This document shows, piece by piece, positions 25,603-35,391 of a stretch of 40,283 nucleotides of DNA; positions within the stretch are counted from its first letter, which is position 1, and each line of letters starts with the position of its first letter. The position numbers and the translations under genes are program-made. The notes beneath the pieces were generated by a model that worked only from the letters and a program-made list of their open reading frames with translations, did no database searches and had not been told where the DNA came from. The stretch is from Gallionella sp. (lineage in GTDB: Bacteria; Pseudomonadota; Gammaproteobacteria; Burkholderiales; Gallionellaceae): assembly GCA_027311105.1 (NCBI GenBank), contig DAICZN010000089.1:1-40283 (forward strand), given 5' to 3'.

Positions 25603-26022
25603 ATGCTGCAGGTCTCCAAGAATATAGCCATTCCGGATACCGAGATCGAATTGCATGCCATACGCGCGCAGGGGGCAGGCGGCCAGAATGTCAACAAAGT
25701 TTCAACCGCCATCCACCTGCGCTTCGATATCAGCGCATCTTCACTGCCCGATACTTGCAAAGAGCAGCTCGTACAACTCAAGGACAGGCGAATTTCCGGC
25801 GATGCGGTGATCATCATCAAGGCGCAGCGTTATCGCAGCCAGGAAAAGAACCGCGATGATGCCCTGGCAAGGCTGGCTGAATTGATCAATAGCGCAACCG
25901 TTACACAGAAGAACCGAACTCCTACCAGGCCGACGCGCAACTCGGTCAAGAAGCGTATCGAGGGCAAGACCCGGCGCGGGAAACTGAAAGCACTGCGCAG
26001 CAAATTCGGGGAATCCGGCTAG
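25603..26022 (+). CDS. arfB: Alternative ribosome-rescue factor ArfB (YaeJ), peptidyl-tRNA hydrolase
   Basis: This 139-residue protein releases nascent chains from ribosomes stalled without a stop codon. The catalytic GGQ is in RAQGAGGQNVNKVST (GGQ at residues 26-28), within a class-I release-factor catalytic domain. It lacks stop-codon recognition domains. The C-terminal tail is strongly basic (KKRIEGKTRRGKLKALRSK); in ArfB this tail enters the empty mRNA channel. Length matches E. coli YaeJ (140 aa). The gene sits 17 bp after uvrA and is probably co-transcribed with it, ending at the bidirectional terminator at 26041. Confidence 0.95.
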   Translation: MLQVSKNIAIPDTEIELHAIRAQGAGGQNVNKVSTAIHLRFDISASSLPDTCKEQLVQLKDRRISGDAVIIIKAQRYRSQEKNRDDALARLAELINSATVTQKNRTPTRPTRNSVKKRIEGKTRRGKLKALRSKFGESG

Positions 26023-26040
26023 GTGCGGGTATACAAATGC

Positions 26041-26066
26041 AAAAAGCCGGACGAATCCGGCTTTTT
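26041..26066. terminator. Bidirectional intrinsic terminator between arfB and rplQ
   Basis: A ten-base stem AAAAAGCCGG / CCGGCTTTTT with the loop ACGAAT forms a GC-rich hairpin flanked by A-runs on the left and T-runs on the right. It can terminate the uvrA-arfB transcript on the plus strand and the convergent ribosomal transcript ending with rplQ on the minus strand. Confidence 0.9.
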
Positions 26067-26086
26067 GTTTGCTGCTGCATTCCTAT

Positions 26087-26473
26087 TTACTCGACATCAA
26101 CCGCGGTAGCGTCTGCCGGGCGATCCATCAGTTCGACCAGCGCCATCGGTGCATTGTCTCCCTTGCGGAAGCCAAATTTGAGAATACGCGAGTATCCGCC
26201 GTTGCGTGCCGCGTAGCGCGGTCCGAGTTCGTCGAACAGCTTCGTGACCATCTCGCGATCGCGCAAACGGGCAAATGCCAAACGGCGATTGGCAAGACTC
26301 GGGTTTTTGCCCAAGGTCAAAATTGGTTCGGCGACGCGGCGCAACTCCTTGGCCTTGGGCAGGGTAGTCTTGATGAGTTCGTGGCGCAACAGTGACACGG
26401 TCATGTTGCGGAACATTGCCAGACGGTGACTGCTGGTACGGTTGAGTTTTCTTAAACCTAAACGGTGACGCAT
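26087..26473 (-). CDS. rplQ: 50S ribosomal protein bL17
   Basis: This 128-residue protein sits at the exit side of the large subunit. The start [24 protein letters not shown] is the classic bL17 signature, and the body ([27 protein letters not shown], then [31 protein letters not shown]) matches throughout. It is the last gene of the alpha unit, 67 bp after rpoA, and is followed by the shared terminator. Confidence 0.97.
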   Translation of the reverse strand: MRHRLGLRKLNRTSSHRLAMFRNMTVSLLRHELIKTTLPKAKELRRVAEPILTLGKNPSLANRRLAFARLRDREMVTKLFDELGPRYAARNGGYSRILKFGFRKGDNAPMALVELMDRPADATAVDVE

Positions 26474-26540
26474 GATTGCCTCTCTTGATTCTGTTTTTTT
26501 GGCTTCTGGTTTTCTGGAGCTTGTGTATTGACCCGCCGCT

Positions 26541-27509
26541 TCAAGCGGTTGTGGCCGGCCAGTTTTCCAGCTTCATGCCCAGCGACAAATTGTGCTCGGC
26601 AAGAACCTGTTTGATTTCGTTCAGCGACTTGCGGCCAAGGTTCGGGGTGCGCAGCAGATCATTTTCGGTGTACTGGATCAAATCGCCGATGTAGTGGATG
26701 CTCTGCGCCTTGAGACAGTTTGAAGAGCGCGGAGTCAGCTCAAGGTCATCTACCGGACGCAACAGGATAGGATCGACCTTGGGAGTTTGCACCTTTTCAA
26801 CAATGGGCTCGGTACCTTCCAGCGCGGCGAACACCGAGAACTGATCCACCAGAATGCGCGCGGCATTGCGAATGGCTTCCTCCGGGTCTACCGCACCGTT
26901 GGTTTCAATGTGCATCACCAGCTTGTCCAGATCGGTACGTTGCTCAACCCGTGCGCTTTCGACTGCATAGCTCACGCGATTGACCGGACTGAACGAAGCG
27001 TCGAGGGCAATATGTCCGACTGCGCGCGTTTCATTCGGCGCCAGTCTGGAAATCGCGGACACATAACCGCGGCCCTGTTCAACCTTGATCTGCATATCCA
27101 GCTTGCCGCCCTCAGTAAGATGGGCAATCACGTGGTCCGGGTTGATCACCTCGACATCTGCATTGCCGCTGATGTCGGCTGCCGTCACTACTCCCTGGCC
27201 TTCCTTTTTAAGGGTCAGCACAACTTCAGGCGTGTTGTGCAAACGCAACACCACACCCTTGAGGTTCAGGAGGATGTCGACGACATCCTCCTGCACTCCG
27301 TCTATGGTCGCATATTCGTGCAACACTCCGGCCATTTTGACTTCGGTCGGAGCCGCGCCCTGCATCGAGGACAACAGGATGCGGCGCAATGCGTTGCCCA
27401 ATGTGTGGCCATAGCCGCGTTCAAAAGGTTCCATCACCACCTTGGCCTGGGTGTCAGAAATTTTTTGCACTTCAATGATGCGTGGCTTCAAAAAATCATT
27501 TTTAGACAT
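26541..27509 (-). CDS. rpoA: RNA polymerase alpha subunit
   Basis: This 322-residue subunit nucleates RNA polymerase assembly. The N-terminal dimerisation domain (about 1-230) includes [22 protein letters not shown]. The C-terminal domain (about 245-315) contains [28 protein letters not shown], which binds UP elements and activators; the helix-hairpin-helix [23 protein letters not shown] follows. It lies 17 bp after rpsD and ahead of rplQ, the standard alpha-operon position. Confidence 0.98.
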   Translation of the reverse strand: MSKNDFLKPRIIEVQKISDTQAKVVMEPFERGYGHTLGNALRRILLSSMQGAAPTEVKMAGVLHEYATIDGVQEDVVDILLNLKGVVLRLHNTPEVVLTLKKEGQGVVTAADISGNADVEVINPDHVIAHLTEGGKLDMQIKVEQGRGYVSAISRLAPNETRAVGHIALDASFSPVNRVSYAVESARVEQRTDLDKLVMHIETNGAVDPEEAIRNAARILVDQFSVFAALEGTEPIVEKVQTPKVDPILLRPVDDLELTPRSSNCLKAQSIHYIGDLIQYTENDLLRTPNLGRKSLNEIKQVLAEHNLSLGMKLENWPATTA

Positions 27510-27526
27510 ATGCTACTCCGCGTGGA

Positions 27527-28156
27527 TTACTTGGAATACAACTCAACCACGAGATGCTCGTTGATGGTTGCAGGCAGTTCGGCACGTTGTGGTTTGGCTT
27601 TAAAAATTCCTTTGAATGCCTTGGTGTCCATTTCAATCCATTCCGGGAAACCGCGCTGCTCGGCCGCAGCGATTGCAGCCTTGATACGCAATTGTGTCCG
27701 GGTCTTTTCGACCACTTCAACCACGTCGCCGGGACGCACCTGGTAAGAAGGGATATTCACGCGCTTGCCGTTAACCAGCAGGCCGTTGTGACGCACAACC
27801 TGACGCGCTTCCGAACGCGATGCGCCGAAACCCATGCGGTAAGAAACATTGTCCAGCCGGGATTCCAGAATCTGCAGCAGACTTTCGCCGGTAATGCCGC
27901 GCTGACTTTCCGCCTGTTTGTATGTCAGGCGGAACTGCCCTTCCAGCACGCCGTAGATACGACGAACCTTCTGTTTTTCGCGCAACTGACCGCCGTACTC
28001 GGACAGACGGGTATTTTTCTTTTGTCCGTGCTGGCCGGGCGGATAGGCCCTGCGTTCAACCGCACATTTATCGGTAAAACATTTTTCGCCCTTCAGAAAC
28101 AGTTTTTCGCCTTCGCGGCGGCACTGACGGCATTTTGCATCAAGATTTCTAGCCAA
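27527..28156 (-). CDS. rpsD: 30S ribosomal protein uS4, zinc-motif (C+) form
   Basis: This 209-residue primary 16S rRNA-binding protein helps start small-subunit assembly. The S4 RNA-binding domain is at about residues 97-160 ([27 protein letters not shown]). The N-terminus carries four cysteines at 9, 12, 26 and 31, the spacing of the zinc-binding S4 of Thermus, whereas E. coli S4 lacks this site. The start codon is TTG, preceded by a strong GGGAG eight bases upstream; the resulting N-terminus MARNLDAKC aligns with other S4 proteins. In E. coli S4 represses the alpha operon. Confidence 0.96.
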   Translation of the reverse strand: MARNLDAKCRQCRREGEKLFLKGEKCFTDKCAVERRAYPPGQHGQKKNTRLSEYGGQLREKQKVRRIYGVLEGQFRLTYKQAESQRGITGESLLQILESRLDNVSYRMGFGASRSEARQVVRHNGLLVNGKRVNIPSYQVRPGDVVEVVEKTRTQLRIKAAIAAAEQRGFPEWIEMDTKAFKGIFKAKPQRAELPATINEHLVVELYSK

Positions 28157-28173
28157 GATCGACTCCCAAAAGA

Positions 28174-28563
28174 TTAGATACGGCGCTTTTTAGGCGGCCG
28201 GCAACCGTTGTGCGGCACCGGAGTAATATCGGAAATGCTGGTGATCTTAAAACCAGCAGCGTTCAAAGCGCGCACGGCGGATTCACGGCCTGGGCCGGGT
28301 CCCTTGATGCGCACTTCCAGATTTTTTACACCGCACTCCACAGCCGACTTGCCCACGGTCTCAGCCGCAACCTGGGCGGCAAACGGGGTGCTTTTACGCG
28401 AGCCCTTGAAGCCGTTCGCTCCGCTGGTGGACCATGCAAGGGTGTTCCCCTGACGATCAGTGATCGTGACGATGGTATTGTTAAAAGATGCGTGCACATG
28501 CGCGATGCCTTCCGCCACGTTCTTTTTGACTTTCTTGCGCACTTTCGTGCTTGGCTTAACCAT
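28174..28563 (-). CDS. rpsK: 30S ribosomal protein uS11
   Basis: This 129-residue protein of the 30S platform contacts mRNA near the Shine-Dalgarno helix. The conserved [24 protein letters not shown] run and the C-terminal [21 protein letters not shown] are textbook uS11. It lies 28 bp after rpsM and 17 bp before rpsD. Confidence 0.98.
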   Translation of the reverse strand: MVKPSTKVRKKVKKNVAEGIAHVHASFNNTIVTITDRQGNTLAWSTSGANGFKGSRKSTPFAAQVAAETVGKSAVECGVKNLEVRIKGPGPGRESAVRALNAAGFKITSISDITPVPHNGCRPPKKRRI

Positions 28564-28591
28564 TATTTAATCCTTTAAGCGTTATAGCGAT

Positions 28592-28957
28592 CTACTTTTT
28601 GGCGCCTGCAATCGCCTTGCGCGGGCCCTTGCGGGTACGGGCGTTGGTGCGGGTGCGTTGACCGCGGCAAGGCAGGCCGCGACGGTGCCGCACCCCACGG
28701 TAGCAACCCAAATCCATCAGGCGCTTGATGTTCATTGTCGTTTCACGACGCAGATCACCCTCCACCGTGATTTTGGCGACCTGTTCGCGCAGCTTTTCAA
28801 CTTCAGCGTCGGTCAGGTCCTTTATCTTGGCGGCAGCATTCACGCCAGCTGCCGCACATATCGCTTGCGAACGCGTGCGTCCGATACCGTAGATTGCAGT
28901 CAAAGCAATCACGGCGTGTTGATGGTTGGGGATATTTACCCCTGCTATACGTGCCAT
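28592..28957 (-). CDS. rpsM: 30S ribosomal protein uS13
   Basis: This 121-residue protein of the 30S head forms bridges to the 50S subunit and touches P-site tRNA through its basic tail. It starts [26 protein letters not shown], with the helix-hairpin-helix [11 protein letters not shown], and ends in a basic extension [20 protein letters not shown]. It is the first gene of the alpha unit and has its own promoter 30 bases upstream. Confidence 0.98.
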   Translation of the reverse strand: MARIAGVNIPNHQHAVIALTAIYGIGRTRSQAICAAAGVNAAAKIKDLTDAEVEKLREQVAKITVEGDLRRETTMNIKRLMDLGCYRGVRHRRGLPCRGQRTRTNARTRKGPRKAIAGAKK

Positions 28958-28986
28958 GCAGCTACCCTATCTTTTGAAAGTCGAAG

Positions 28987-29016
28987 ATTATAACACCCAA
29001 AGTCGTCCATGCTCAA
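28987..29016 (-). promoter_or_regulatory. Alpha-operon promoter upstream of rpsM
   Basis: On the minus strand TTGAGC (29011-29016), an 18-base spacer and a perfect TATAAT (28987-28992), with an extended-10 TG, lie between rpmJ and rpsM. Transcription would start near 28980, leaving a leader of only about 22 bases. That is too short for an E. coli-like S4 pseudoknot upstream of rpsM. Confidence 0.7.
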
Positions 29017-29030
29017 ATAAGCCTGGTCAA

Positions 29031-29144
29031 TCAGCCTTGGCGTTGCTTGTGGCGCGGCTCAGTACATATCACCCTTACCACGCGTTTACGAATAACAATT
29101 TTGCAATTGCGGCAGATCTTTTTAACTGATGCCTGAACTCTCAT
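29031..29144 (-). CDS. rpmJ: 50S ribosomal protein bL36
   Basis: This 37-residue protein is missing from the ORF track because of its size; I read it directly on the minus strand. It starts [20 protein letters not shown] and ends EPRHKQRQG. The zinc ligands of the C+ form are present as Cys11, Cys14, Cys27 and His32. A ribosome site AGGAGAG lies just upstream. It sits 22 bp after infA and closes the spc unit before the alpha promoter. Confidence 0.97.
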   Translation of the reverse strand: MRVQASVKKICRNCKIVIRKRVVRVICTEPRHKQRQG

Positions 29145-29166
29145 TTTTCTCTCCTCACTCGCTCAA

Positions 29167-29385
29167 CTACTTGGCGCGGAACACAATGCGCGCCTTGCTC
29201 AAATCATACGGTGTCAACTCAACCGTAACCTTGTCTCCCGGGAGGATGCGTATGTAGTGCATACGCATCTTTCCCGAGATATGACCCAATACCACATGGC
29301 CATTTTCCAGTTTTATTCTAAAAGTTGCATTGGGCAGCGATTCTTCCACTTCCCCCAGCATTTGAATCACATCTTCTTTAGACAT
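29167..29385 (-). CDS. infA: Translation initiation factor IF-1
   Basis: This 72-residue OB-fold protein occupies the ribosomal A site during initiation. The sequence [24 protein letters not shown] and the closing [14 protein letters not shown] match the family over its whole length. Its ATG overlaps the TAA of secY (TAATG). The position between secY and rpmJ differs from E. coli, where infA lies elsewhere, but is normal for betaproteobacteria. Confidence 0.97.
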   Translation of the reverse strand: MSKEDVIQMLGEVEESLPNATFRIKLENGHVVLGHISGKMRMHYIRILPGDKVTVELTPYDLSKARIVFRAK

Positions 29386-30701
29386 TAGCGCGTCAACCCG
29401 CCTTTGAAATTGGCTTTCTTAAGCAGGCCTTCGTACTGGTGTGTCATCAAATACGACTGGACCTGCGCCATGAAGTCCATGGTCACAACCACCAGAATCA
29501 ACAAAGAAGTTCCGCCAAAATAAAATGGCACATTCCACTTGACCACCAGAAACTCAGGCAGCAGACAGACCAGGGAAATATACACCGCCCCAACCATGGT
29601 CAGACGCATCATGATCTTTTCAACGTACAGCGCAGTTTGTTCACCTGGCCGTATGCCGGGCAAAAAAGCGCCGCTTTTTTTCAGGTTTTCAGCTGTTTCT
29701 TTAGGGCTGAACACCAGCGCCGTATAGAAAAAACAGAAAAACACGATCGCCGCCGCATAGAACAACACATAAATCGGCTGTCCGGGCGACAACTTGTCGC
29801 TGATGTCCTTAAGCCAGGTCATGCTTTGCCCGCTTCCAAACCATCCGGCCAACGTGGCGGGAAAAAGTATTATGCTTGAAGCGAAGATCGGCGGAATCAC
29901 TCCGGACATATTCAACTTCAGCGGCAAATGCGAACTCTGCCCCCCATAAACCTTGTTGCCGACCTGGCGCTTGGCATAGTTCACCAATATCTTGCGCTGG
30001 CCACGCTCAACAAACACGACCAATGCCGTCACTGCTATGGCTCCAAAGAACAGCAGCAGGACCAGCGGTATCGAGAACGCCCCGGTACGCACCAATTCCA
30101 GTGTGCTTCCAATCGCACGGGGCAACCCGGCAGCGATACCGGCAAATATTATCAGCGAAATCCCGTTGCCCAGGCCGCGTTCGGTGATCTGCTCGCCCAA
30201 CCACATCAGGAACATCGTCCCAGTCAGCAAAGTAATAACCGTGGTCATCTGGAACAACCCGCCCGGATTTGGGACCAGACCGGGTTGAGCTTGCAACGCC
30301 ACAGAAATTCCAAACGCCTGAAACGTCGCCAGAACCAAAGTACCGTAGCGGGTGTACTGGGTGATCTTGCGGCGACCGGCTTCGCCTTCCTTTTTCAACT
30401 GTTCAAGATGAGGTACGGCTATCGCGCCCAGCTGCATAATGATGGATGCCGAGATGTACGGCATGATGCCCAGCGCAAAAATACTGAAACGGGACAGCGC
30501 GCCGCCGGAAAACATGTTGAACATGCCCAGAATACCGCTTTTCTGCGACTTGAACAGATCTGCCAGAACCGACGGGTCTATGCCCGGCACCGGAATATAA
30601 GTTCCAATGCGGAACACTACCAGTGCCCCCAGCAAAAACCACAGACGGGTGCTCAAATCGCCATACTTACCCTTGCTTACGCCTTTGGCAACTGTACTCA
30701 C
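29385..30701 (-). CDS. secY: Preprotein translocase subunit SecY
   Basis: SecY is the channel of the Sec translocon in the inner membrane. The 438-residue protein has about ten transmembrane helices. Signatures include YIPVPGIDP after helix 1, the plug-region [25 protein letters not shown], and [15 protein letters not shown]; the cytoplasmic loop motif RPGEQT is near residue 355. The start codon is GTG with AGG upstream; no better in-frame ATG is present. It follows rplO by 8 bp and overlaps infA by one base. Confidence 0.97.
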   Translation of the reverse strand: MSTVAKGVSKGKYGDLSTRLWFLLGALVVFRIGTYIPVPGIDPSVLADLFKSQKSGILGMFNMFSGGALSRFSIFALGIMPYISASIIMQLGAIAVPHLEQLKKEGEAGRRKITQYTRYGTLVLATFQAFGISVALQAQPGLVPNPGGLFQMTTVITLLTGTMFLMWLGEQITERGLGNGISLIIFAGIAAGLPRAIGSTLELVRTGAFSIPLVLLLFFGAIAVTALVVFVERGQRKILVNYAKRQVGNKVYGGQSSHLPLKLNMSGVIPPIFASSIILFPATLAGWFGSGQSMTWLKDISDKLSPGQPIYVLFYAAAIVFFCFFYTALVFSPKETAENLKKSGAFLPGIRPGEQTALYVEKIMMRLTMVGAVYISLVCLLPEFLVVKWNVPFYFGGTSLLILVVVTMDFMAQVQSYLMTHQYEGLLKKANFKGGLTR

Positions 30702-30709
30702 GTGCTAAC

Positions 30710-31144
30710 CTATTCGGCGATGCTACCGCCAGCGGCTTCTATCGCTGTACGTGCACCCTTGGTTGCCAGCAGTCCCTGCAACTTCACTGCACGGGTGATC
30801 TCACCGCACAATATTACCTTTACAGTCAGCGCATTTGCATGCACGACGCCGGCCTGCTTGAGCGCCAGTATATCTATGTTGTCGACCGGCAGCTTCTGCA
30901 GATCGGACAGACGCACCTGGGCTGTGTCGTAACGTGTCAGCGAAATAAAACCACGCTTGGGCAAACGGCGCTGCAGCGGCATTTGGCCGCCTTCAAAACC
31001 GACTTTGTGAAAACCGCCTGCGCGGGATTTCTGCCCCTTGTGACCACGACCGGCGGTCTTGCCCAAACCGGAGCCGATACCACGGCCAACGCGACGTTTG
31101 GCGTGCTTGGCACCTTGTGCAGGTTTAATTTTATTGAGTTGCAT
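30710..31144 (-). CDS. rplO: 50S ribosomal protein uL15
   Basis: This 144-residue 23S rRNA-binding protein starts [38 protein letters not shown], the glycine/basic N-terminal extension typical of uL15. A globular C-terminal domain ends [12 protein letters not shown]. It sits three bases after rpmD in the standard spc order. Confidence 0.98.
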   Translation of the reverse strand: MQLNKIKPAQGAKHAKRRVGRGIGSGLGKTAGRGHKGQKSRAGGFHKVGFEGGQMPLQRRLPKRGFISLTRYDTAQVRLSDLQKLPVDNIDILALKQAGVVHANALTVKVILCGEITRAVKLQGLLATKGARTAIEAAGGSIAE

Positions 31145-31147
31145 CTG

Positions 31148-31345
31148 TTATGCCTCGCACTTAACCATGTAAAACACTTTGTTGATCATGCCGCGAACGC
31201 AGGGAGTGTCTTCCAGCTGCACGGTGTGGTTGATGCGGCGCAACCCCAGACCGCGTATGGTATCGCGGTGTGATTGCTTGGTGCCGATCAGGCTTTTGAT
31301 CTGGGTTACCCTTATCGTCTTTGCTTGTGTTTTGGCTTTTGTCAT
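31148..31345 (-). CDS. rpmD: 50S ribosomal protein uL30
   Basis: This 65-residue protein has an N-terminal extension of about six residues compared with E. coli uL30 (59 aa). The core [32 protein letters not shown] is unmistakable. It follows rpsE by three bases, which implies tight translational coupling. Confidence 0.97.
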   Translation of the reverse strand: MTKAKTQAKTIRVTQIKSLIGTKQSHRDTIRGLGLRRINHTVQLEDTPCVRGMINKVFYMVKCEA

Positions 31346-31348
31346 GAC

Positions 31349-31870
31349 TTACCCCAAAATCTCTTCTACATTCTTGCCGCGCTTTGCCGCAATTTCGGAA
31401 GGCGAGTTCATCGCCTTCAGGCCGTTCAACGTGGCTCGCACCACATTGTAAGGGTTGCTCGAACCAATACACTTTGCCAGCACATCACGCACACCAACCG
31501 CCTCAAATACGGCGCGCATGGCGCCTCCGGCGATAATACCCGTACCCTCGGATGCGGGCTGCATCAATACTTTAGCCGCGCCATGCTTTCCGATCACGGT
31601 GTGGTGCAAGGTGCCGTTCTTCAAACTGACCTTGGCCATATTGCGGCGTGCCTCATCCATGGCCTTTTGTACGGCCACCGGGACCTCCTTGGATTTTCCC
31701 TTGCCCATCGCAACGCGGCCATCGCCGTCGCCAACCACGGTGAGCGCTGCGAATCCCATGATACGTCCGCCCTTGACCACCTTGGTTACCCGGTTAACGG
31801 AGATCATTTTTTCGATCATGCCGTCGTCACGTTTTTCCTGCTGTTGCATTTTTCCTTGCGGCTTAGCCAT
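31349..31870 (-). CDS. rpsE: 30S ribosomal protein uS5
   Basis: This 173-residue protein shapes the mRNA entry region and affects decoding accuracy. The N-terminal double-stranded RNA-binding domain includes [21 protein letters not shown]; the C-terminal domain carries [39 protein letters not shown]. The N-terminus ([17 protein letters not shown]) is slightly longer and more charged than in E. coli. rpmD starts immediately after it. Confidence 0.98.
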   Translation of the reverse strand: MAKPQGKMQQQEKRDDGMIEKMISVNRVTKVVKGGRIMGFAALTVVGDGDGRVAMGKGKSKEVPVAVQKAMDEARRNMAKVSLKNGTLHHTVIGKHGAAKVLMQPASEGTGIIAGGAMRAVFEAVGVRDVLAKCIGSSNPYNVVRATLNGLKAMNSPSEIAAKRGKNVEEILG

Positions 31871-31883
31871 CGCTCAACTCCAA

Positions 31884-32240
31884 TTAGAACTGCAGACCGT
31901 GTTCGCGCGCTGCTTCAGCCAACGCCTTGACACGACCATGATATCGATTACCGGAACGGTCGAACGCCACTTTGGTAATACCCGCGCTCTTTGCCTTTTC
32001 TGCAATGCGCCTGCCCACCACGGCTGCAGCAGCCGTGTTGCCGCCATTGGCGATGTCCTTGCGCACATCCGCCTCGACGCTGGACGCGCTGGCCAAAACC
32101 TTGCTGCCGCAAGCAGAAATCACTTGCGCGTAAATGTGAAAATTGGTGCGGCTTATTGCCAAACGAACCGATTTCTTTTCAGCAATGCGTGCACGGGTTT
32201 TGCGTGCTCTGCGCTGACGCGCTTCTTTTTTGATCAACAT
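31884..32240 (-). CDS. rplR: 50S ribosomal protein uL18
   Basis: This 118-residue protein binds 5S rRNA in the central protuberance. It begins [22 protein letters not shown], followed by [17 protein letters not shown] and ends [25 protein letters not shown], all standard uL18 features. It lies between rplF and rpsE with short gaps of about 12 bp. Confidence 0.98.
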   Translation of the reverse strand: MLIKKEARQRRARKTRARIAEKKSVRLAISRTNFHIYAQVISACGSKVLASASSVEADVRKDIANGGNTAAAAVVGRRIAEKAKSAGITKVAFDRSGNRYHGRVKALAEAAREHGLQF

Positions 32241-32251
32241 ATCCGCCTCAA

Positions 32252-32785
32252 TTATTTCTTCTTGGTTTCTTTCAAAATCACCACTTCATCGCTATAGCGT
32301 ACACCCTTGCCTTTGTAGGGTTCGGGTTCGCGGAAAGCGCGAATTTCAGCAGCGACCTGACCAACTTGCTGCCTGCTGGCGCCCTTTAGCACAATTTCCG
32401 TTTGCGACGGTGTTTCAACCTTGACACCAGCCGGCATCTTGTAAGAAACCGGATGCGAGTAACCCAGAGTGAGATTCAGTGTGTCTCCGGCAGCCTGTGC
32501 ACGATAGCCGACACCGACCAGGGTCAGCTTGCGTTCAAAACCCTTGCTAACGCCCAACACCATGTTCGCCAGCAAAGCGCGCAACGTGCCGGACATCGCA
32601 TCGGCTTGAACGGAATCATTCTGTGCCTTGCACACCAGACTATCGCCCTCGCGCACCACCATTACATCGCCGGACAATGCTTGCTTCAGGGTACCCAACG
32701 GGCCCTTTACCGAAATTTCATTTGTCGCCAAAGCGACTTCAACACCGCCAGGCACTACAACAGGATTCTTGGCAACTCTAGACAT
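32252..32785 (-). CDS. rplF: 50S ribosomal protein uL6
   Basis: This 177-residue protein lies near the factor-binding site of the 50S subunit. It consists of two similar domains; the first starts [17 protein letters not shown] and the second holds the signature [24 protein letters not shown] at the end. It follows rpsH by 10 bp. Confidence 0.98.
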   Translation of the reverse strand: MSRVAKNPVVVPGGVEVALATNEISVKGPLGTLKQALSGDVMVVREGDSLVCKAQNDSVQADAMSGTLRALLANMVLGVSKGFERKLTLVGVGYRAQAAGDTLNLTLGYSHPVSYKMPAGVKVETPSQTEIVLKGASRQQVGQVAAEIRAFREPEPYKGKGVRYSDEVVILKETKKK

Positions 32786-32795
32786 GCTTACCTCA

Positions 32796-33191
32796 CTAGG
32801 CGACTACGCACAGCACTTCTCCGCCAATACCATTGGCGCGCGCTTTGCGGTCGGTCATCAAACCCTTGGAAGTGGAAACGATAGCGATACCCAGCCCGTT
32901 CATCACCTTAGGAATATCTTCGGAACCCTTGTAAATACGCAGTCCGGGACGGCTGATGCGCTGGATTTTTTCAATCACGGGACGGCCGCTGTAATATTTC
33001 AAGCCAATTTCCAGCGTGGCTTTGCCACCGTCCGCAACGACACTGAAGCCCTCCACATAGCCTTCGTCCTTCAACACCTCAGCGATCGCCACTTTCAACT
33101 TCGAAGAAGGCATTGCCACTGATGTTTTTTCCGCGAGCTGCGCATTGCGAATACGCGTCAGCATGTCGGAGATCGGGTCACTCATACTCAT
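32796..33191 (-). CDS. rpsH: 30S ribosomal protein uS8
   Basis: This 131-residue primary binder of 16S helix 21 is the autogenous repressor of the spc operon in E. coli. It starts [22 protein letters not shown] and ends with the conserved [31 protein letters not shown] second ATG two codons in could also serve as start. Confidence 0.98.
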   Translation of the reverse strand: MSMSDPISDMLTRIRNAQLAEKTSVAMPSSKLKVAIAEVLKDEGYVEGFSVVADGGKATLEIGLKYYSGRPVIEKIQRISRPGLRIYKGSEDIPKVMNGLGIAIVSTSKGLMTDRKARANGIGGEVLCVVA

Positions 33192-33203
33192 ATTTATTTT
33201 CTC

Positions 33204-33509
33204 CTACCAGCTGGCCTTGACGATACCGGGAATCTCACCGCGCATCGCGAACTCACGCAACTTGATACGCCCCAAACCAAACTTTTTAAATGTTCCGCGC
33301 GGACGACCCGTCAAGGCGCAACGGTTGCGCAAACGCACCGGACTTGAATCACGCGGCAACGCCTGCAATTTGACGCGCGCTTCCGTACGCTCTTCATCGC
33401 CCAGCTTTGCATTCGAAATTGTCGCCAAAAGCACTGCGCGCTTTGCCGAAAACTTTTCAACCATTTCGCGGCGCTTCAACTCGCGATTAATTACTGACTT
33501 CTTCGCCAT
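33204..33509 (-). CDS. rpsN: 30S ribosomal protein uS14, zinc-independent form
   Basis: This 101-residue protein of the 30S head is the long, cysteine-poor form without a zinc ribbon. The motif [41 protein letters not shown] is diagnostic. It follows rplE by 10 bp. Confidence 0.98.
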   Translation of the reverse strand: MAKKSVINRELKRREMVEKFSAKRAVLLATISNAKLGDEERTEARVKLQALPRDSSPVRLRNRCALTGRPRGTFKKFGLGRIKLREFAMRGEIPGIVKASW

Positions 33510-33519
33510 TAATATCCCC

Positions 33520-34059
33520 TCATTTCTTTAGTGGGAGTTTGAAAGCAGCCAGCAAGGCCCTGGCTTCTTCGTCGGTTTTTGCAGAGGTGGTGATGGTGAT
33601 ATTCATACCACGCAGAGCGTCGATCTTCTCGTATTCAATTTCCGGAAAAATTATCTGCTCTTTCACGCCCATGTTGTAGTTGCCGCGCCCGTCAAAGGAC
33701 TTTCCCGATATACCGCGAAAATCTCGGATACGCGGGATCGCGACGGAAATCAGCCGGTCCAGAAATTCGTACATGCGCTCCCTGCGCAAAGTCACCTTGC
33801 AGCCAACGGGGTAACCTTCGCGTATCTTGAAGCCGGCGATGGACTTTTTTGACATCGTAACCACAGGCTTTTGCCCGGCAATCTTTTGCATATCGGCGAC
33901 CGCGAATTCCATCACCTTCTTGTCAGCAACCGCTTCTCCGACACCCATGTTCAGGGTGATCTTTTCGATGCGCGGCACTTCCATGATCGACTTGTAGCCA
34001 AACTGCTTCATCAGGTCTTTAGCAACCTTGTCTTTATAAAACCCATACAAACGAGCCAT
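33520..34059 (-). CDS. rplE: 50S ribosomal protein uL5
   Basis: This 179-residue protein binds 5S rRNA and contacts P-site tRNA. It begins [24 protein letters not shown], contains [16 protein letters not shown] and the loop [27 protein letters not shown], and ends [14 protein letters not shown]. It follows rplX by 12 bp. Confidence 0.98.
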   Translation of the reverse strand: MARLYGFYKDKVAKDLMKQFGYKSIMEVPRIEKITLNMGVGEAVADKKVMEFAVADMQKIAGQKPVVTMSKKSIAGFKIREGYPVGCKVTLRRERMYEFLDRLISVAIPRIRDFRGISGKSFDGRGNYNMGVKEQIIFPEIEYEKIDALRGMNITITTSAKTDEEARALLAAFKLPLKK

Positions 34060-34071
34060 GCTCTATACCCC

Positions 34072-34386
34072 TTAAGCGTCAATCACTTCGCCGCTGGATC
34101 TGAACACGCGAACTTTGCGCCCGTCTTCCAGCGTTTTAATACCGACCCGGTCACCTTTTTTGGCAGCCGAGTTAAAGATCGCCACATTCGAAATATGAAT
34201 GGGCATCTCTTTCTCTACGATTCCGCCGGCCAACCCCTTTACCGGGTTTGGCTTCTGGTGCTTTTTGACCTTGTTGATGCCGCCAACAAGCAGGAACTCA
34301 CCCAGCACACGCAACACGTTGCCGCGATTGCCCTTGTCCTTGCCCGTAATTACGATAACGTCATCGTTCTTTTTAATCTTGCGCAT
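34072..34386 (-). CDS. rplX: 50S ribosomal protein uL24
   Basis: This 104-residue assembly initiator has a KOW motif near the N-terminus ([23 protein letters not shown]) and the typical [38 protein letters not shown]. It follows rplN by 28 bp. Confidence 0.98.
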   Translation of the reverse strand: MRKIKKNDDVIVITGKDKGNRGNVLRVLGEFLLVGGINKVKKHQKPNPVKGLAGGIVEKEMPIHISNVAIFNSAAKKGDRVGIKTLEDGRKVRVFRSSGEVIDA

Positions 34387-34414
34387 GATTTTCCTCGACT
34401 CGACCCGTTTGCGC

Positions 34415-34783
34415 CTACAGCACTTCTGGTGCCAGCGAAACGATCTTCATAAACTTTTCGGTACGCAATTCCCGCGTCACCGGCCCGAAGATGCGCGTGC
34501 CGATCGGCTCCAGCTTGGCATTCAGCAAAACTGCCGCATTTCCATCGAACCTGACCAAGGAACCATCTGAACGACGCACACCCTTGGCAGTGCGAACCAC
34601 CACGGCGTTATATACCTCGCCCTTCTTAACGCGGCCGCGCGGAGCTGCATCCCTGATGCTGACCTTGATGACATCACCAACGGAAGCATAACGACGCTTG
34701 GAACCACCCAATACCTTGATGCACATCACAGATCGCGCACCGGTGTTGTCAGCCACTTCTAAAACAGACTGCATTTGTATCAT
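34415..34783 (-). CDS. rplN: 50S ribosomal protein uL14
   Basis: This 122-residue protein forms an intersubunit bridge. The start [33 protein letters not shown] is fully conserved, as is the C-terminal [14 protein letters not shown]. It is the first gene of the spc unit, behind a 134-bp gap that carries a promoter and three small hairpins. Confidence 0.98.
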   Translation of the reverse strand: MIQMQSVLEVADNTGARSVMCIKVLGGSKRRYASVGDVIKVSIRDAAPRGRVKKGEVYNAVVVRTAKGVRRSDGSLVRFDGNAAVLLNAKLEPIGTRIFGPVTRELRTEKFMKIVSLAPEVL

Positions 34784-34803
34784 TGTTTACTCTCCAACTT
34801 TTT

Positions 34804-34859
34804 CCGCTCGTTGCGGCCAGTTTTGGAACCCGTTCAGGGTTAGGACGCCGCAAGCGGCG
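34804..34859 (-). promoter_or_regulatory. Three consecutive hairpins in the spc leader
   Basis: Between the spc promoter and rplN are CGCCG-CAAG-CGGCG (34846-34859), AACCC-GTTCA-GGGTT (34827-34841) and CCGC-TCGTT-GCGG (34804-34816). All lie within the predicted leader of about 87 bases. They could form a structured 5' region for regulation by a ribosomal protein or simply protect the mRNA. None is followed by a T-run. Confidence 0.45.
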
Positions 34860-34876
34860 ATGAAACGAAGCCGCGC

Positions 34877-34904
34877 ATTATATGCAAATTTACAAAAGAC
34901 GCAA
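34877..34904 (-). promoter_or_regulatory. spc-operon promoter upstream of rplN
   Basis: On the minus strand TTGCGT (34899-34904), a 16-base spacer and a perfect TATAAT (34877-34882) begin 14 bases after the rpsQ stop. The predicted start is near 34870. The position equals that of the classical E. coli spc promoter, between rpsQ and rplN. Confidence 0.75.
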
Positions 34905-34917
34905 GCAATAATTACAA

Positions 34918-35199
34918 TTAATTTGCCGCCGCTTTCTCAAGCAGCTTTGCCACGCGCCAACTCTTGGTCCTGGCAATCGGCCGACACTCTTCTATCGTTA
35001 CCACATCACCGGTATGACACTCGTTTGCTTCATCATGAGCGTGATATTTCTTTGACACGCGTATGATCTTTCCCAACAGCGGATGCTTTACTTTACGTTC
35101 GACCAGAACCGTAACCGTCTTGTCCATCTTGTCGCTTGTGACGGTACCGGTCAGTGTCCTCTTCAGACTTAACCCACCTGCTTCTTTAACATCGCTCAT
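34918..35199 (-). CDS. rpsQ: 30S ribosomal protein uS17
   Basis: This 93-residue OB-fold protein binds the 5' domain of 16S rRNA. The core [46 protein letters not shown] is standard. Its ATG overlaps the rpmC TGA as ATGA. It is the last gene of the S10 unit before the spc promoter. Confidence 0.98.
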   Translation of the reverse strand: MSDVKEAGGLSLKRTLTGTVTSDKMDKTVTVLVERKVKHPLLGKIIRVSKKYHAHDEANECHTGDVVTIEECRPIARTKSWRVAKLLEKAAAN

Positions 35200-35390
35200 T
35201 TCTGGGCACCCTTTTCTGTCAATACCGTTTTAACGCGCGCTATGTCACGACGAACCTTGCGCATTTCACTGGTATTGGTCATTTGTTGAGTTGCGACTTG
35301 CATACGCAAGCCGAACTGAGCTTTGCTCAATGACAGCAATTCATTATGCAGATCTGCTGCGGACTTGGCTTTAAGTTCACTGGCCTTCAT
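35196..35390 (-). CDS. rpmC: 50S ribosomal protein uL29
   Basis: This 64-residue two-helix protein near the peptide exit tunnel is part of the docking site for trigger factor and SRP. It begins [31 protein letters not shown], then [18 protein letters not shown], as in the family. It follows rplP by one base and overlaps rpsQ by four. Confidence 0.97.
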   Translation of the reverse strand: MKASELKAKSAADLHNELLSLSKAQFGLRMQVATQQMTNTSEMRKVRRDIARVKTVLTEKGAQK

Positions 35391-35391
35391 G

